A stretch of 64,000 nucleotides of DNA from Chondrus crispus (Eukaryota > Rhodophyta > Florideophyceae > Gigartinales > Gigartinaceae): assembly GCF_000350225.1 (NCBI RefSeq), contig NW_005179080.1:248001-312000 (forward strand), read 5' to 3'. Made by a program: the position numbers and the translations under genes. The notes beneath the pieces were generated by a model. That model had not been told where the DNA came from. It saw nothing but the letters and a program-made list of their open reading frames with translations, and made no database searches. Below are positions 1 to 10,296 of this stretch, in pieces (position 1 is the stretch's first letter; every line of letters starts with the position of its first letter).

Positions 1-170
1 GAGACCTCAACGCCTGCAGACATGGCACGGGAACCGATTGCAGGCTTCTCGCTGACGACATCATCAAGCTCTAAGCCGAACTCAAAGCATAGCTCGTCGA
101 ACTCGTCCCTCGTGTATGTCTTGCCCAACAACTCGAAGAGACGATCGCGCGAAACGGAAACGGTCGGCAT
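1..170 (-). CDS. FARSB: Phenylalanyl-tRNA synthetase beta subunit, cytosolic type (N-terminal fragment)
   Basis: The minus strand opens with ATG at 170 and reads 56 codons without a stop to the window edge, so the gene continues to the left. The visible N-terminus starts [16 protein letters not shown] and includes [19 protein letters not shown] followed by SEK. This matches the conserved start of the archaeal/eukaryotic cytosolic PheRS beta subunit, where the segment forms the first domain and precedes the B3/B4 editing region. The enzyme, an alpha2-beta2 heterotetramer, charges tRNA-Phe with phenylalanine in the cytosol; the beta chain carries tRNA-binding and editing modules. None of the editing or catalytic-like domains is inside the window. 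No intron is seen. The identification rests on about 45 well-conserved residues. Confidence 0.88.
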   Translation of the reverse strand, partial: MPTVSVSRDRLFELLGKTYTRDEFDELCFEFGLELDDVVSEKPAIGSRAMSAGVEV

Positions 171-1225
171 TGCTCAGTCGGCGAGCAAAGAAAGCGGGAT
201 GGCAAAAGTGGTGAAAGATGCTTCTCAAACCGACCGCATGATGATGACGACGTTGTATCACGTGTATGGGTCGCCACTAAGTCGTTCAGTAGGAAGGGAC
301 CGGGTCATGGCACCGGCGGTGCCATCTTGCCAGCACTCCTCGCTTTGCTGTATTGCCGCCCCCAAGGTATGATACAATGATGCCAGCAGTGCATATATCT
401 GCTACTGCTGTTAAATTTGGAAAAGAATGAAGGATCTGAGAGAACAAACCCTTGCTCGAAATCGCGGCTCCTCGTCCCGCTTTTCGAGAGCTAGCTAGCT
501 TGGTGAACCACTGCCAAACAAAGAGACATTAGTCATCGTCATGGTTTTCCGCTTCATGCACCAGTTATCCGACGCTGCAAGCGTGACCAATTCTCTCAAA
601 AACCTTTCCGCGCGCCGACGGAAATTCGTGAGCTTTTGTATGGCAAATGAACATTGCTTAAAGTCAAGACACTTGACGAGTGTTGAAAAATGTCTTTATC
701 ATTTTCAGATGGCTGCTGTAGATATGTTTATGAGCTCACTTACTGTGGCCCATGCGTGGAGCATTTTGTTATCTAGCTGCAAAGAGCACGGCAACACACT
801 TCAGTAATGGCTGCAACCACCCCTACAAAAAAAATTTGAAACTTACGGATTTGAGTATTATTTCGAGAAGGGCCACGCCAGTCATGGAAATACTTCATTC
901 TATCATTACACATACTTAAGATAGAACAAGCAAGGGACTGAGCTCCAATATCCTACGTTTGAAACGGCCTGGGTCAGACATCAAACAAACCGGGTACTCC
1001 TCACAAGTCTACACACAAGGCTCAGGTGTAACATGACAAGACCTATGTTTCAAACTTAAAAGAGGCGCGTAGCTGTCGCCGTCTTGTACTCTGGGATGAC
1101 TTTGGAAGGATCTACAAGTGGGGGTGGCGTATTACAGTATTTGCCTATGAAATGCTTATCTGCGGCCTAAGCGCTGCTTCAGTCAGACAGCGATGCGTAA
1201 AGGCCCACAGCAGCATCTGGCTCTC
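171..1225. other. Intergenic region between FARSB and the spermidine-synthase-like gene
   Basis: This is presumably the upstream region of the FARSB gene and the downstream region of the gene ending at 1226. The longest ATG-initiated reading frame is 88 codons (541-807, plus). It has no recognisable domain, an unremarkable composition and no supporting context, so I do not call it a gene. I see no RNA gene, repeat or transposon end here. Confidence 0.5.
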
Positions 1226-2851
1226 TCAGCCAAGCTGTTCGTTTATATACAGAGCAGGCCACAATTCTCTAGGATGAATGGTCGTCATCAGTTGCAAATG
1301 TATTCTGCAAGTATCCCACTGCCCCATGTATAAGATGTAATCGCTCCCCTCAAGGTCCGCCACCCCCGGTCCTAGTGCATCTCTACTCACTTCATAACGC
1401 TGGAATGTATCCAGTGTCTGCTTCCGAATACCCGAACCCATGAGATCCGCTTCAACATAATCCCTAAATGTAAGACGTTCGGGCACGGGCGACGCAAAAA
1501 AGACAAGGTTGTGTGTTCGAGTATCATGGCCATCGGAAAAGACCCTTACATGACCGAACACTTTCTTCAGCCTGTCGTAGACTAAAGCGACAGCGGCCGT
1601 GGCTGGTGTTGTCGGCGGGTTATCGATTGCACCAACGAAATTGACTGCGAGCACGCCATCCTCCATCATCACGTCTCGTGTTGCTCGCCATGTATCCATG
1701 CTGAAAAGCTCAGCCGGTACAGCGCCCCCTGTGAACACATCATGGACAATGTAGTCGTATCTTTCTCTGGTTGAATTGGCCTGCTCCAGGAATTCCACAG
1801 CATCCGCCTCCGTCACATTCGGCGCACTCATTCCGAAGTAGAGTTTCGCGTATCTTGCAACAACAGGGTCGATCTCTACCGCGACGACACTAGAACCCAG
1901 CCTATGAAAAGCATCTGCAACTATACCGACCCCCAACCCCAGACACAGCGCGTTCCCATTCTTCCCGCCTTTCTCGGTGGGAGACTCCCCTGGTCGCTTC
2001 GTCAATCGCACAGCCTCGTGCACATAAAATTGGGCAAAGACGGTATCTTGCGCAAACCCAGGGCGGGTGTGACGTCCGCCGAGGACGGACATATCTGCGG
2101 TGAGAAGACGATACTGCCCTTTGAGCTGGACGACTGAAATTAATCCGGTGGGGCCGCGTTCTTGGGCGAGAATTGAGTAGTTTGTAGGCATGCGACGAGG
2201 GTGCAGACGCTCGGCAAGGGCGATGCCGGAAGGCACTAGGGCTTGCTCTGAAAAACTGAAAACAGCAGTAAAAAGTAAGAGGGTGAAGAAATGGGTAGGG
2301 GTGTACAGAAAGACTTTTCGAAGCAAAGACGAGAATGCCGAGGACTGTCTTCGTCGCGTACTCTTAGCTCTCGGTGGAGCGGGGGGACGGCGGGCGAGAA
2401 AGCGTTCACGAAACTCTGCTACTGCGAAAGAGCGTGTGGCGACGATACATGCTACAAGAGAAATGACAATAGAAGAGGCGTATTGGGAGAGAAAAGTGAT
2501 GAAGGGATTTGCGATGATCGGTGGCGGCGCATAAAAGATAGGTATGGCGACGGCGATGGCCGGAACGCGATGGCGACCTACGCCGAGACCAGCAACAGCC
2601 GCAAGGAGACAGAGTTCAACCAGCGGGAGGGCTGCGGCTTTGGCTGTCGGGAGGAAGGGTAGAAGTGGAAGAAGGATGATGGGGGGTAGATAGGTGGAGA
2701 GAAGAAAGAGGGGGAGGGGTATAAGGCATGAGTATAGTTGGGCGGGAAGCGAGCCGTGGAGAGCGGGGAGAAAGGCTTGGAGACTCCGGAGTCGAAGTGT
2801 TGTGGGGAGGATGAGGAAGAGGGAAAGGGGACGGGAGATGAGGATCGCCAT
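1226..2851 (-). CDS. Membrane-anchored spermidine-synthase-like (aminopropyltransferase-fold) protein
   Basis: The protein has 541 aa. A longer open frame exists but begins with GTG; the ATG at 2851 has a GCCATGG context and is preferred. The N-terminal ~205 residues are very hydrophobic, with about five or six candidate membrane segments (roughly 2-21, 42-67, 72-91, 96-114, 117-141 and 187-206) broken by a basic loop. The C-terminal half is a Rossmann fold of the spermidine synthase/SAM-binding class: motif I LCLGLGVG at ~302-309, the acidic strand VAVEIDP at ~323-329 and HDVFTGG at ~370-376. Family members with this architecture occur in fungi, algae and bacteria and are mostly uncharacterised. 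Soluble spermidine synthases transfer aminopropyl from decarboxylated SAM, but the gate-keeping residues are not evident here, so a methyltransferase or another role is equally possible. No intron is seen. Confidence 0.8.
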   Translation of the reverse strand: MAILISRPLSLFLILPTTLRLRSLQAFLPALHGSLPAQLYSCLIPLPLFLLSTYLPPIILLPLLPFLPTAKAAALPLVELCLLAAVAGLGVGRHRVPAIAVAIPIFYAPPPIIANPFITFLSQYASSIVISLVACIVATRSFAVAEFRERFLARRPPAPPRAKSTRRRQSSAFSSLLRKVFLYTPTHFFTLLLFTAVFSFSEQALVPSGIALAERLHPRRMPTNYSILAQERGPTGLISVVQLKGQYRLLTADMSVLGGRHTRPGFAQDTVFAQFYVHEAVRLTKRPGESPTEKGGKNGNALCLGLGVGIVADAFHRLGSSVVAVEIDPVVARYAKLYFGMSAPNVTEADAVEFLEQANSTRERYDYIVHDVFTGGAVPAELFSMDTWRATRDVMMEDGVLAVNFVGAIDNPPTTPATAAVALVYDRLKKVFGHVRVFSDGHDTRTHNLVFFASPVPERLTFRDYVEADLMGSGIRKQTLDTFQRYEVSRDALGPGVADLEGSDYILYMGQWDTCRIHLQLMTTIHPRELWPALYINEQLG

Positions 2852-3244
2852 GGCGCTGACCTCAGCAGCTGAGGAAACCGAAACAGGGCCGAAGCGATCA
2901 CCACGCACGTCAGCAGGTAAAGAACATGCTAGGATTCAAGGCTGACGAGAGCGTCGGTCCTGGATCCGATGCATCGCTGGCCTAGAACCGCTCTCGTGTC
3001 CAGGTGCAGTAATTTGATAATTACCTTTGATAAAATGTATTTTGAATGTTCCCTGCAATTGCATATGCATTTGTATCCAAGTGTCCGCTCAAGACAGGCG
3101 GGATACAGCCAATCATCTCTGCCTCCAAAGAAACAACGAAAAGCGCAGTCACCAAAAGCAATTTGAGCATCATCGTGACGTAGCCATCCTCCCACGGCCC
3201 CCTGCCCATCATCGCCACCCTCCGCTTGCTGCAACGTGCGCACC
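2852..3244. other. Intergenic region between divergent genes
   Basis: This 393 bp gap separates the divergently transcribed spermidine-synthase-like and RING genes and probably contains both promoters. No TATA box or repeated motif stands out. A 65-codon minus-strand frame with a hydrophobic stretch lies here (3021-3218), but it starts with GTG and has no independent support. Confidence 0.4.
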
Positions 3245-3865
3245 ATGGGGAAGCACGGCAACCTGCTCACCGCCGCCGCGTCCTTCGGACTGTTTGCGCT
3301 GGGTGCCACCATCGGGCAAGTGCGCACGCGGCGTCGTCTGCGGCGCGAGCAGCTCGCAAACCTTGCCGTGCCTCCTCCTGCGGCGGCATCGTCGCCCACT
3401 GCTCAGTGCACCACGCCTGCCTCGCTTGACTGCCCCGTATGTCTATCCGAGCTGGTTCTTCCGCGAGTGGCGCCGTGCGGACATACGCTGTGCACGACGT
3501 GCTTGTTTGCGCTCTTTGCACATGAGAGACGGCCGGCGTGCCCGGTGTGTCGCAAACGGATTCGCGTGGCGGTGGAGAAGCTGCCTGTGAACTTTTTGGT
3601 GAAGGCGGTGGTGGAGGCGAGGGTGCTGTCTAGGGGTGATGGGGCGTGGAGAGAGTATCGCACGAATGAGGAGGAGGCGAAGAGGGTGGCGATGCCCTTT
3701 AATGACACAGATAGGAGGAGGGATGTTGTTGCGCAGCTGAGACCGGCGTGGAATTGGTTCAAATGGACAGTGATTATTGTGACGGAGTTTGGGGCGTTCC
3801 TCGTGAGTTTGAAGGAGGTTTTGGAAAGCGGGCCGGCAAGAAGGAGGTATCAACGTATTGTTTAG
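3245..3865 (+). CDS. Small RING-finger protein with two hydrophobic segments (probable membrane E3 ubiquitin ligase)
   Basis: The protein has 206 aa and starts at ATG 3245 (ACCATGG context); the frame extends three codons further upstream only through a GTG. A C3HC4 RING is complete: C-x2-C-x11-C-x-H-x2-C-x2-C-x12-C-x2-C at residues ~63-102 (CPVC, CGHTLC, CPVC). One short hydrophobic segment lies at ~9-24 and a second near the C-terminus at ~175-193 (WFKWTVIIVTEFGAFLVSL). This suggests anchoring in an internal membrane with the RING facing the cytosol. RING domains recruit an E2 and promote ubiquitin transfer; substrates cannot be inferred. The layout recalls RNF170/RNF5-like ER ligases, but I see no family-specific motif. 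The gene is intronless and about 400 bp from its divergent neighbour. Confidence 0.82.
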   Translation: MGKHGNLLTAAASFGLFALGATIGQVRTRRRLRREQLANLAVPPPAAASSPTAQCTTPASLDCPVCLSELVLPRVAPCGHTLCTTCLFALFAHERRPACPVCRKRIRVAVEKLPVNFLVKAVVEARVLSRGDGAWREYRTNEEEAKRVAMPFNDTDRRRDVVAQLRPAWNWFKWTVIIVTEFGAFLVSLKEVLESGPARRRYQRIV

Positions 3866-6046
3866 GTACGATTTGTCGATGGGGTTTGTGCTTGATGTGA
3901 TATTTACGCGATGGGATTATGTAAAGTTTGTTGTCGCTTCTTTGCAATGAGACGCATTCTCCTCCTGGGAACGGCAACTGACGATGTCGCTCTTGACGGA
4001 GACGGTAAGTAGCGGCACCCAAGGCGAAGCTTGTGTGTGGGGGACTGCGGCAAGCATTCTACTGTACCAGGAAAGGCCCTCTCGCGGAAAGATACACGTG
4101 TCTGTGTAGGACACGACGCAGCACGCGTACATGTATATGTCTACACTGCACACTGTACAGCTACAGTTCGCACTGAAAGTTTAGGGACACCCGTCGAACT
4201 TGCAGTTTTTACCCTTGCAAGGGTAGTCGAAGGGTAAAGTTTTACATGAAGACAAAAGCGATTTTAGCGAACGGTACCTTCGGAGGTAGCTCTCAACTTT
4301 CGTAACAAACAAGTCTCGAAAATGCATCATGCATATATGCATATAGCGGGGAGTGCATAATCTTAAATTTAGTTAAATGTGATGCTCTCCCGGCTCTCCC
4401 GATCGAGGAAATCTAGAGAGGTCATGCACTACCGAGGATATGCACTTTGGGGGATGCATTTAGCGGGGGTTCACTGTATACTCTAGCGTACGGTCCTACG
4501 GTAGGACCGTAGGACTCCTACCGTAGGACCAAAACTAGAATTACAGTTGAGACCGTAGGACTCCTTACGGTCTCAACTGTAATTCTAATTTTGGTTTCTT
4601 TGCTTTTGAGTTCCCAGTGTTCCAGGATTGTGGTGGCCTAATTTAATATCCATTTTATCAACAGACGTGGCCGTCGTCGACACTTTGGTGCCCTTGCCAA
4701 GGGGGCTCCATGCCTCGACCTTTTCGACTTGAAAGGCACTGCGCTGGAGCGATCCTCAACTAATACCTTGCCCCTACCAGCGCTCCCCTCGCCGAGACGT
4801 GCGCGTCGTCAGGCATGCATTTCGATCCTGCACCCGCTCGCCGTCGCGTGCGCCTTGCATTCCAATGCATGCCAACAGGACGACCATTCGACGACACAGC
4901 GTAAACATGCGCACATCCTCTGCTGTCCTTCATCGCCGAGCTCTCGGGCCGCGATTTGCGGCCCGAGGTGGAGGGATCCTTATCCCGAGGACTGCCCGGT
5001 GGCCATAGGCATGCGCAAGAATAATCCGTCAGGAAGTAGCCCGAGTCAGCTCACCAGCCGCTTCTGGCTTCATTGCCGCCACGGCTGGTGTGGCGTTACA
5101 CGAGCAACGACATGCACAAAATTTTAACATCACACGTATCCCGCTTTGCAACATTGTGATGCGCCTTGCGTTCATGACCTGCAGCTACAACAAAGATCTA
5201 TTCGTAGGAAAGGAACTTCGCAGAGGCTCTCCCCACCCCCTGCAGCGCCTGGCGAGCGTCTACGATGTTGTGTTGGTTGCACGGCATTGGCATGCTCGTG
5301 CACAGGTCTCAAAAGTGAAACTGCCCACAGCAGGCTTGCAACGCTGCTCACAAGCACATTCCCGGCTAGTCTAGGTTCATAAAACGCGGCATGTTCGCAA
5401 TTCTCCATTGGTGCCGACATACTCTCGGTACTTCCTGCCTTATCGTGTGTAAAGGATGCAGGACAAGACAAAAATTGCCGACAAGCAACATGTCTACTGA
5501 AACGAGGGCACAATCTTTGAGTAAAATACACAATCCGAAGTGGATATCGGCACTGGAGGCACTGGAGGCGCAGACAACGGGCTGGCACCTCTATAGATTC
5601 TCTCCTCGAGCTGCCACCTGCAGTTTTAAGTGCAGAGTGCTGGAAGGATCAGTCAACGAGCGCGTTCGGGTTTTCTGATGCATGAAAGGTAAAGGCTTTA
5701 TAGCAGTTCGTCGTTGCTACCGAAGTGAGAAAATCTTAAATGGCCAGATTTTTGCGTTTTTTTGTTTTTGTTTTTGCTGCAGAGATGATCCAAACTGGAT
5801 GGTGAATTCTTGTCCAAAGATTTCGACTAAACAGCTTCGGATGTTTGCGGTCGGTTTTGATCTCCTCTGCCATGTAAGAAGCCCTTTCATCCCACAGGTA
5901 CACATTAGTACACCTTCTTTTTCCACCCTTGCGTTTAAGCTCTAGAGAGCAGTGCAGAGTCTCAGGCAGTACACACGCAGAAGAGACCATCAGAGCATCG
6001 CATAAGTGTTCTCAATCGACCGCAATCGAAGAGCCCAACTGACCAA
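3866..6046. other. 2.2 kb intergenic region without a convincing gene
   Basis: Several frames of 60-140 codons overlap each other on both strands, but none shows a domain or a plausible gene context, so none is called. The notable content is a cluster of inverted repeats at 4489-4595 (listed separately). Just left of it (about 4320-4480) is an AT-rich stretch ending AGCGGGGGTTCACTGTA, which loosely resembles the end of a degraded DNA transposon. A T-rich stretch lies at 5750-5780. No tRNA-like B box was noticed. Confidence 0.4.
4489..4595. repeat. Two consecutive stem-loops (11 bp and 30 bp arms)
   Basis: The arms TACGGTCCTAC (4489-4499) and GTAGGACCGTA (4501-4511) form a perfect palindrome around one base. 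Directly after it, 4528-4557 and 4566-4595 are inverted repeats of 30 bp with one mismatch and an 8-nt loop (GGACTCCT). Between and inside them the motif CCTACGGTAGGACC recurs. This could be a miniature inverted-repeat element or a foldback remnant. No flanking target duplication is obvious. Confidence 0.7.
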
Positions 6047-6847
6047 ATGGTGCTGGGCTTTGCCGGGCCTTTTGCCCTGCGGAATGTCGCGTCCGCTCTG
6101 TCTGGAAGGGGCTATACCGGAACCTACGTCTGCGCCCGGCGCTCCCGTTCACTGTCGCCGCGAATGATGTCGGGACCACCACGCACGGAGGACATGAAAC
6201 AACCTACAATGGTTCGCGCGCGTCACATTCTCGTCGAAACAGAGGACATGCTTGACGCCGTCAAGAAGCAAATCGATGACGGGAAAGGAAGCTTTGCAGA
6301 GCTCGCTGGACTTGTTAGTACATGTACATCGAAAGGTCGAGGTGGCGACCTCGGCTGGTTTCGGAGGAACACAATGGTGAAAGAGTTTGAAACGGCCGCA
6401 TTTGAGAACCCACCGGGCTCAATTCTCAAAGTCAAGAGTGAGTTTGGATGGCATCTAATTCGAGTCGAAGAGCACGGCTTGGCAGAAAGGCCAATCACCA
6501 TAGTAGAGTATGATGAAAGATTTGGTGAGAAAGCCACTGGCAACACTGGCAGCACTGACGATGTTCAGCGGATCGATTGTCGCGAGGCAAATGAGCTGGA
6601 AATTGCGAGTTTGAAGGGTTTCATGCACCTTCCCATGGGGGAATATGGGAAGTGGGCCGATAAATTTGAAAAGGGAGAACTGCACCTGGATAAGAACAAA
6701 GAGACCATTGTCATGTGTCATCATGGAATTCGTTCTGCCAACTTCTGTTTCTTCCTCTCACAGCAAGGTTTTACAAAGGTCCGAAATCTCATCGGAGGTA
6801 TTGACGCATATGCCAGGAAGATTGATCCATCAGTTCCGACGTATTAA
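6047..6847 (+). CDS. Parvulin (PpiC) prolyl isomerase fused to a rhodanese domain, probably plastid-targeted
   Basis: The protein has 266 aa from ATG 6047 (AAATGG context). Residues 1-45 are rich in Ala, Arg and Ser with few acids, as expected of a plastid transit peptide. A parvulin domain spans ~55-143: RARHILVET (57-65), GGDLGWF (99-105), the conserved AF pair (118-119) and SEFGWHLIRV (131-140). A rhodanese-like domain fills ~150-262: DVQRIDCRE (172-180), the active-site loop CHHGIRS with Cys224 (224-230), and the closing segment around NLIGGIDAYA (247-256). The same fusion exists in land plants and algae, where it is a plastid protein. Parvulins catalyse cis-trans isomerisation of prolyl bonds; rhodanese loops carry a persulfide or bind small anions. 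The substrate is unknown. The gene is convergent with the SNF2 gene, 293 bp away. Confidence 0.92.
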   Translation: MVLGFAGPFALRNVASALSGRGYTGTYVCARRSRSLSPRMMSGPPRTEDMKQPTMVRARHILVETEDMLDAVKKQIDDGKGSFAELAGLVSTCTSKGRGGDLGWFRRNTMVKEFETAAFENPPGSILKVKSEFGWHLIRVEEHGLAERPITIVEYDERFGEKATGNTGSTDDVQRIDCREANELEIASLKGFMHLPMGEYGKWADKFEKGELHLDKNKETIVMCHHGIRSANFCFFLSQQGFTKVRNLIGGIDAYARKIDPSVPTY

Positions 6848-7140
6848 TGATGTAGAAAGGCCCGACTCCCATCTTTCAAAGAGTTCGTTTTATTCTAACA
6901 TTAGAGCAGTTGGCAGCTTTACGCTTCAAATGCCCCTCGTCCCAGAGTGCCAACGGGAATCTCTTTGTACCTCTACCGAGTTGCAGAGAATTCTTACTCT
7001 GAGCCCAGTATACAAACTCTCCATGAATGGAACACCTATTGAGCTGCTTTACGGCAGATACCACGCCCGTGCAGCAGCATGGGATATAGCCGTGTTTCTT
7101 AAATATTCGATTGCTGTTTTAGTTAACGACAAAGTAATCG

Positions 7141-10100
7141 TCATCGCCTTATTCTGGCTCGAGCAGAGAATGCGGATCTCGGCTTTGGCGGTTTCGGCGC
7201 CGCAGGTATGTCACTCGTTTTGTCTTTGATTTTTGTTCGTTTCTGTCTTGCCATAGGCGGTAAAGATGGTGGGGCCCGACGCTTCCGCGTATTAACAGGT
7301 GGCTGCTTGTCCACAACGACCTTTGGGTTCCTAAAGCTAGATGAACTGCACCTGTGAGATCGTCCGCGCAGCTGCTCACCATCGCATGTCTCCCTTGAGG
7401 GTGAAGGTGGAATTTCGCTCCACGAGGTATCATCGAAGTTCACACCCTCTGCGCCATCTGGATTAATACCAGACGTTCTCCGCGTTCTTTCAAGCCCCAT
7501 GACTTGGCGCTTTCGTTTTCGAGCACTAGTTGACTCCATAACAATCTTGTTGCTGGCACCGCCTTCCTGGAGCACAATGTCAGTTTCCATCTGGGAACTC
7601 TCGAATTGCGGAGCGACCCGATCCGTCGCGCTGATAAAACTGTCATCTACATCCATGGATATGTCTTCAACGTTGACGTCAAGTGAACATAGAACTGAGT
7701 CGCCCAAAACGTCAATCTCATCCTGAGCCTGCCCATCCCCTTTCACTGCTTTGTTGTCCGAACTCTCTACACTTGAGCCGTTTTCCAATCTCATATGTTT
7801 TGCCAATTTCCCGTCGTCATCCAACAACCGGGCCGCTTCGACTACCCGAAACTCATCCTGAGGCATCTCATTGTCGGTGAAAACGTTCCCCATGCAAAGC
7901 ATCGCTTGCATGGTCCCAACCTCATGTTCCTTCACATGCCATTCTTCCTTCGTGTTATCGAGAATAGCACTGCTGACTTGAGACTTTGATATGGCGGTTT
8001 TGAAGACGTAGTGCTCAATGGTATTTTCAACTGCAAGCCTTATGATCTGAACCACTCGCTTTTGACCAAGTCGATGTGCTCTGTCGCCGGCTTGAAGATC
8101 GATCGTCGGGTTCCAACACGGCTCGAATATAAGTACTCTGTCTGCACCGCAAATATTTAGACCGGTCCCCCCGGCTTTCTTGGAGATGAAAAAAACGGAA
8201 CACACCGCATTACTGTTGAAGCGATCAACCGCACCCTGTCGATCGTCTTTGTGCACACTCCCGTCAATTACCTCAAAAATGAGACCCTTGTTGGTCGCCC
8301 AGCGCTGCAAAATCGATCCAAGGCGTAAACTCTCATAAAATATTATCGTCTTGTGTCCTGAGGCCTCGTAAGACTTCAGCAGCCGCAACGCAACGTTCAG
8401 TTTGCAAGAAACGTCAGCATCTTGTTCCAGGCTGAAAAGTGGACCTAGAGCTCGGTTGCAATACTTGCCGAGATAATATTTAAATAATCTTCTCCGAAAG
8501 GCGGATTTCTCTGGATCAACCTCATCATCCTCAGGCATGATTAGCAGAGCATGTGCAGCCAAACACCGAGAATAGTGCTGGAGATACAAGCAAATGCAGT
8601 TCGGGCAGCGCTCACAAGGACCCCTTCCCTTATGATGCATATCCCAAATCGGGGCATCTCGCATATTTTCCTCAGTCGAAGGAAATCTGTGGCAACAATC
8701 CTTTGATATTTCCATACTCCCACAATCACATGGCCTCCTGGCGTCTCGCAAAAGCTTCACATCGTAGCTGTTCTGAAAACGCTGATACATATAGCCTTGC
8801 AACCCGTTCCTGTTCATACGCATTAACACGCAATAGTCAGTCTTGCCCGGTAAGTGAGATTCAATAATACTCTTCGGTCGTCGGACGATGTGCTTAGCGA
8901 GAAGTTTCCGCAGAACAGTGATACGTTCAGAGGCCCTCTGCTTCAGATAGTGGGACGCATCCTTTTTTGTGCCTTTCGTGATCACGTCAATATAGTCATT
9001 TTTAAAGCTCCTCATGTCCGGCCATAGCCGTTCCGGAACAACCAAGCTCATAACATTCCAGAGCTCCTTCAGTCTGTTCTGTACTGCTGTCCCCGTGAGC
9101 CCAAACATAACCGTATGGGGGATCTCTTTTAGCGCCTCGTATATCTTTGTGTTCTTGTTCTTTGCGATGTGAATCTCGTCGACAATGACAACATCCCACT
9201 TCCATGCACGGTTCATTCCACACGGAGAAGAAAAAAATCCCCCAACGTACTTCGATATCAGATGAGTCCCTGCTATTAGCACATCAACGGCGCCATGTCC
9301 CAACTTCCGAGAAATGCTAGGCTCATGAGCCCGGTCGTAAAATTGTGTGCGGAAAGGTGTCCAGGTCGCGAACTCATTCTGCCAATTTTCTCTTACAGAT
9401 GCTGGGGCAACCACCAAAATCTTCGGTGCATCTTCCAAAGTGTTATCATTCTGTTCGCGGTTAGGGCGATCCCATATTGAAAACGCCGCTCCCAAAAAAC
9501 ATACTGTTTGCACGGTTTTGCCCAAGCCCATTGCATCCGCCAGGAGCCCACCCCTGCCGCGCTCGAACAATCGATACATGAAAGTAATCCCATCCCTCTG
9601 ATACGAACTCAAGAACTTCCAAATCGCAACCGGCAAAACACCAAAGTTCCTACCATCATCCCTCTTTTCTTTGTCCGACAGGTAGATGTCTTGAGCTTGA
9701 CTACCCTCAACCAGTTCGGCCGCAAACTTAAATTTACCCCGAGCCAACTTTGGATATGACCCAGCAAGACAGTGAGTCTGATCCTCTTTGCGTTCTTTTT
9801 CGATACGCTGTTGGGCGTCCCACGCATCTATGTCGACATCATCTATCGCGACACACACTGGCCGCACAGATGCTGGTTCAGCAGCTGTCGATGAACTAGG
9901 AAAAGGGGAGTCGGATGCCAGCTGGTAACGCGCAAGAGTGCCAGGAGATGGAGGGGGCACTGTCTCCGCCGATGAAGATGGAGATGGCGGCTCTATTTCT
10001 CCAACGCTGGATACTGTGACCGCAGCTGAGGCTTGGTGCTTCGTCGGGAACGACGACTGTTCGTAGTCTTCAGGTTCGATTGTCTCGGCGTCTGAAGATG

Positions 10101-10296
10101 CTATTGATGGTCCACAAGCGTTCTCCACGCCTGATGGCACAAAATCAGGAGGGTGAACCAGTGATGCAGGTGGGCTCTCTGTAGCGGATGAGTCGATGTC
10201 ATCTGACGCGGAAGCAGAAGATGCTTCTGCTGAGGGGAGTGCAGCGCACCGAGCTCTCAAATCTCGAAATAAAGCACGCTTCTCTTCCTCGTCCAT
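7141..10296 (-). CDS. SNF2-family DNA-dependent ATPase, SWI2/ERCC6L2-like
   Basis: The protein has 1,051 aa and starts at ATG 10296. Residues 1-150 are Ser/Pro/acid-rich and disordered. The ATPase core starts with a Q-motif-like region at ~225-240, then Walker A (DAMGLGKT, 254-261), motif II DEIH (373-376; DEAH is more usual), motif III GLTGT (399-403), and a C-terminal lobe with GGTGLN (709-714) and HRLGQKR (741-747). Between the lobes is an insertion rich in Cys (CDC at 523-525, CC at 534-535, and C561, C564, C567, C569) with the pattern seen in plant SWI2/CHR9 and animal ERCC6L2 proteins. That pattern is the basis for the subfamily call. These proteins translocate on DNA and act in genome maintenance. 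The C-terminal ~230 residues are acidic, then strongly basic (KRKRQ; TRKRRAP), with likely nuclear localisation signals. No intron. Confidence 0.88.
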   Translation of the reverse strand: MDEEEKRALFRDLRARCAALPSAEASSASASDDIDSSATESPPASLVHPPDFVPSGVENACGPSIASSDAETIEPEDYEQSSFPTKHQASAAVTVSSVGEIEPPSPSSSAETVPPPSPGTLARYQLASDSPFPSSSTAAEPASVRPVCVAIDDVDIDAWDAQQRIEKERKEDQTHCLAGSYPKLARGKFKFAAELVEGSQAQDIYLSDKEKRDDGRNFGVLPVAIWKFLSSYQRDGITFMYRLFERGRGGLLADAMGLGKTVQTVCFLGAAFSIWDRPNREQNDNTLEDAPKILVVAPASVRENWQNEFATWTPFRTQFYDRAHEPSISRKLGHGAVDVLIAGTHLISKYVGGFFSSPCGMNRAWKWDVVIVDEIHIAKNKNTKIYEALKEIPHTVMFGLTGTAVQNRLKELWNVMSLVVPERLWPDMRSFKNDYIDVITKGTKKDASHYLKQRASERITVLRKLLAKHIVRRPKSIIESHLPGKTDYCVLMRMNRNGLQGYMYQRFQNSYDVKLLRDARRPCDCGSMEISKDCCHRFPSTEENMRDAPIWDMHHKGRGPCERCPNCICLYLQHYSRCLAAHALLIMPEDDEVDPEKSAFRRRLFKYYLGKYCNRALGPLFSLEQDADVSCKLNVALRLLKSYEASGHKTIIFYESLRLGSILQRWATNKGLIFEVIDGSVHKDDRQGAVDRFNSNAVCSVFFISKKAGGTGLNICGADRVLIFEPCWNPTIDLQAGDRAHRLGQKRVVQIIRLAVENTIEHYVFKTAISKSQVSSAILDNTKEEWHVKEHEVGTMQAMLCMGNVFTDNEMPQDEFRVVEAARLLDDDGKLAKHMRLENGSSVESSDNKAVKGDGQAQDEIDVLGDSVLCSLDVNVEDISMDVDDSFISATDRVAPQFESSQMETDIVLQEGGASNKIVMESTSARKRKRQVMGLERTRRTSGINPDGAEGVNFDDTSWSEIPPSPSRETCDGEQLRGRSHRCSSSSFRNPKVVVDKQPPVNTRKRRAPPSLPPMARQKRTKIKDKTSDIPAAPKPPKPRSAFSARARIRR

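Noticed and set aside
541..807. 88-codon ATG-initiated frame in the first intergenic region
   Set aside because: No domain or composition signal; length is within chance for this window.
2190..2662. Plus-strand frames across the spermidine-synthase-like gene
   Set aside because: Opposite-strand shadows of a clear gene.
3021..3218. Possible small secreted protein on minus (hydrophobic MMLKLLLVTALFVVSLEAE)
   Set aside because: The frame begins with GTG, lies in a promoter gap between divergent genes and has no comparative support.
4320..4480. Possible pogo/Tigger-like transposon end (AGCGGGGGTTCACTGTA)
   Set aside because: No matching opposite end or target duplication found; similarity is vague.
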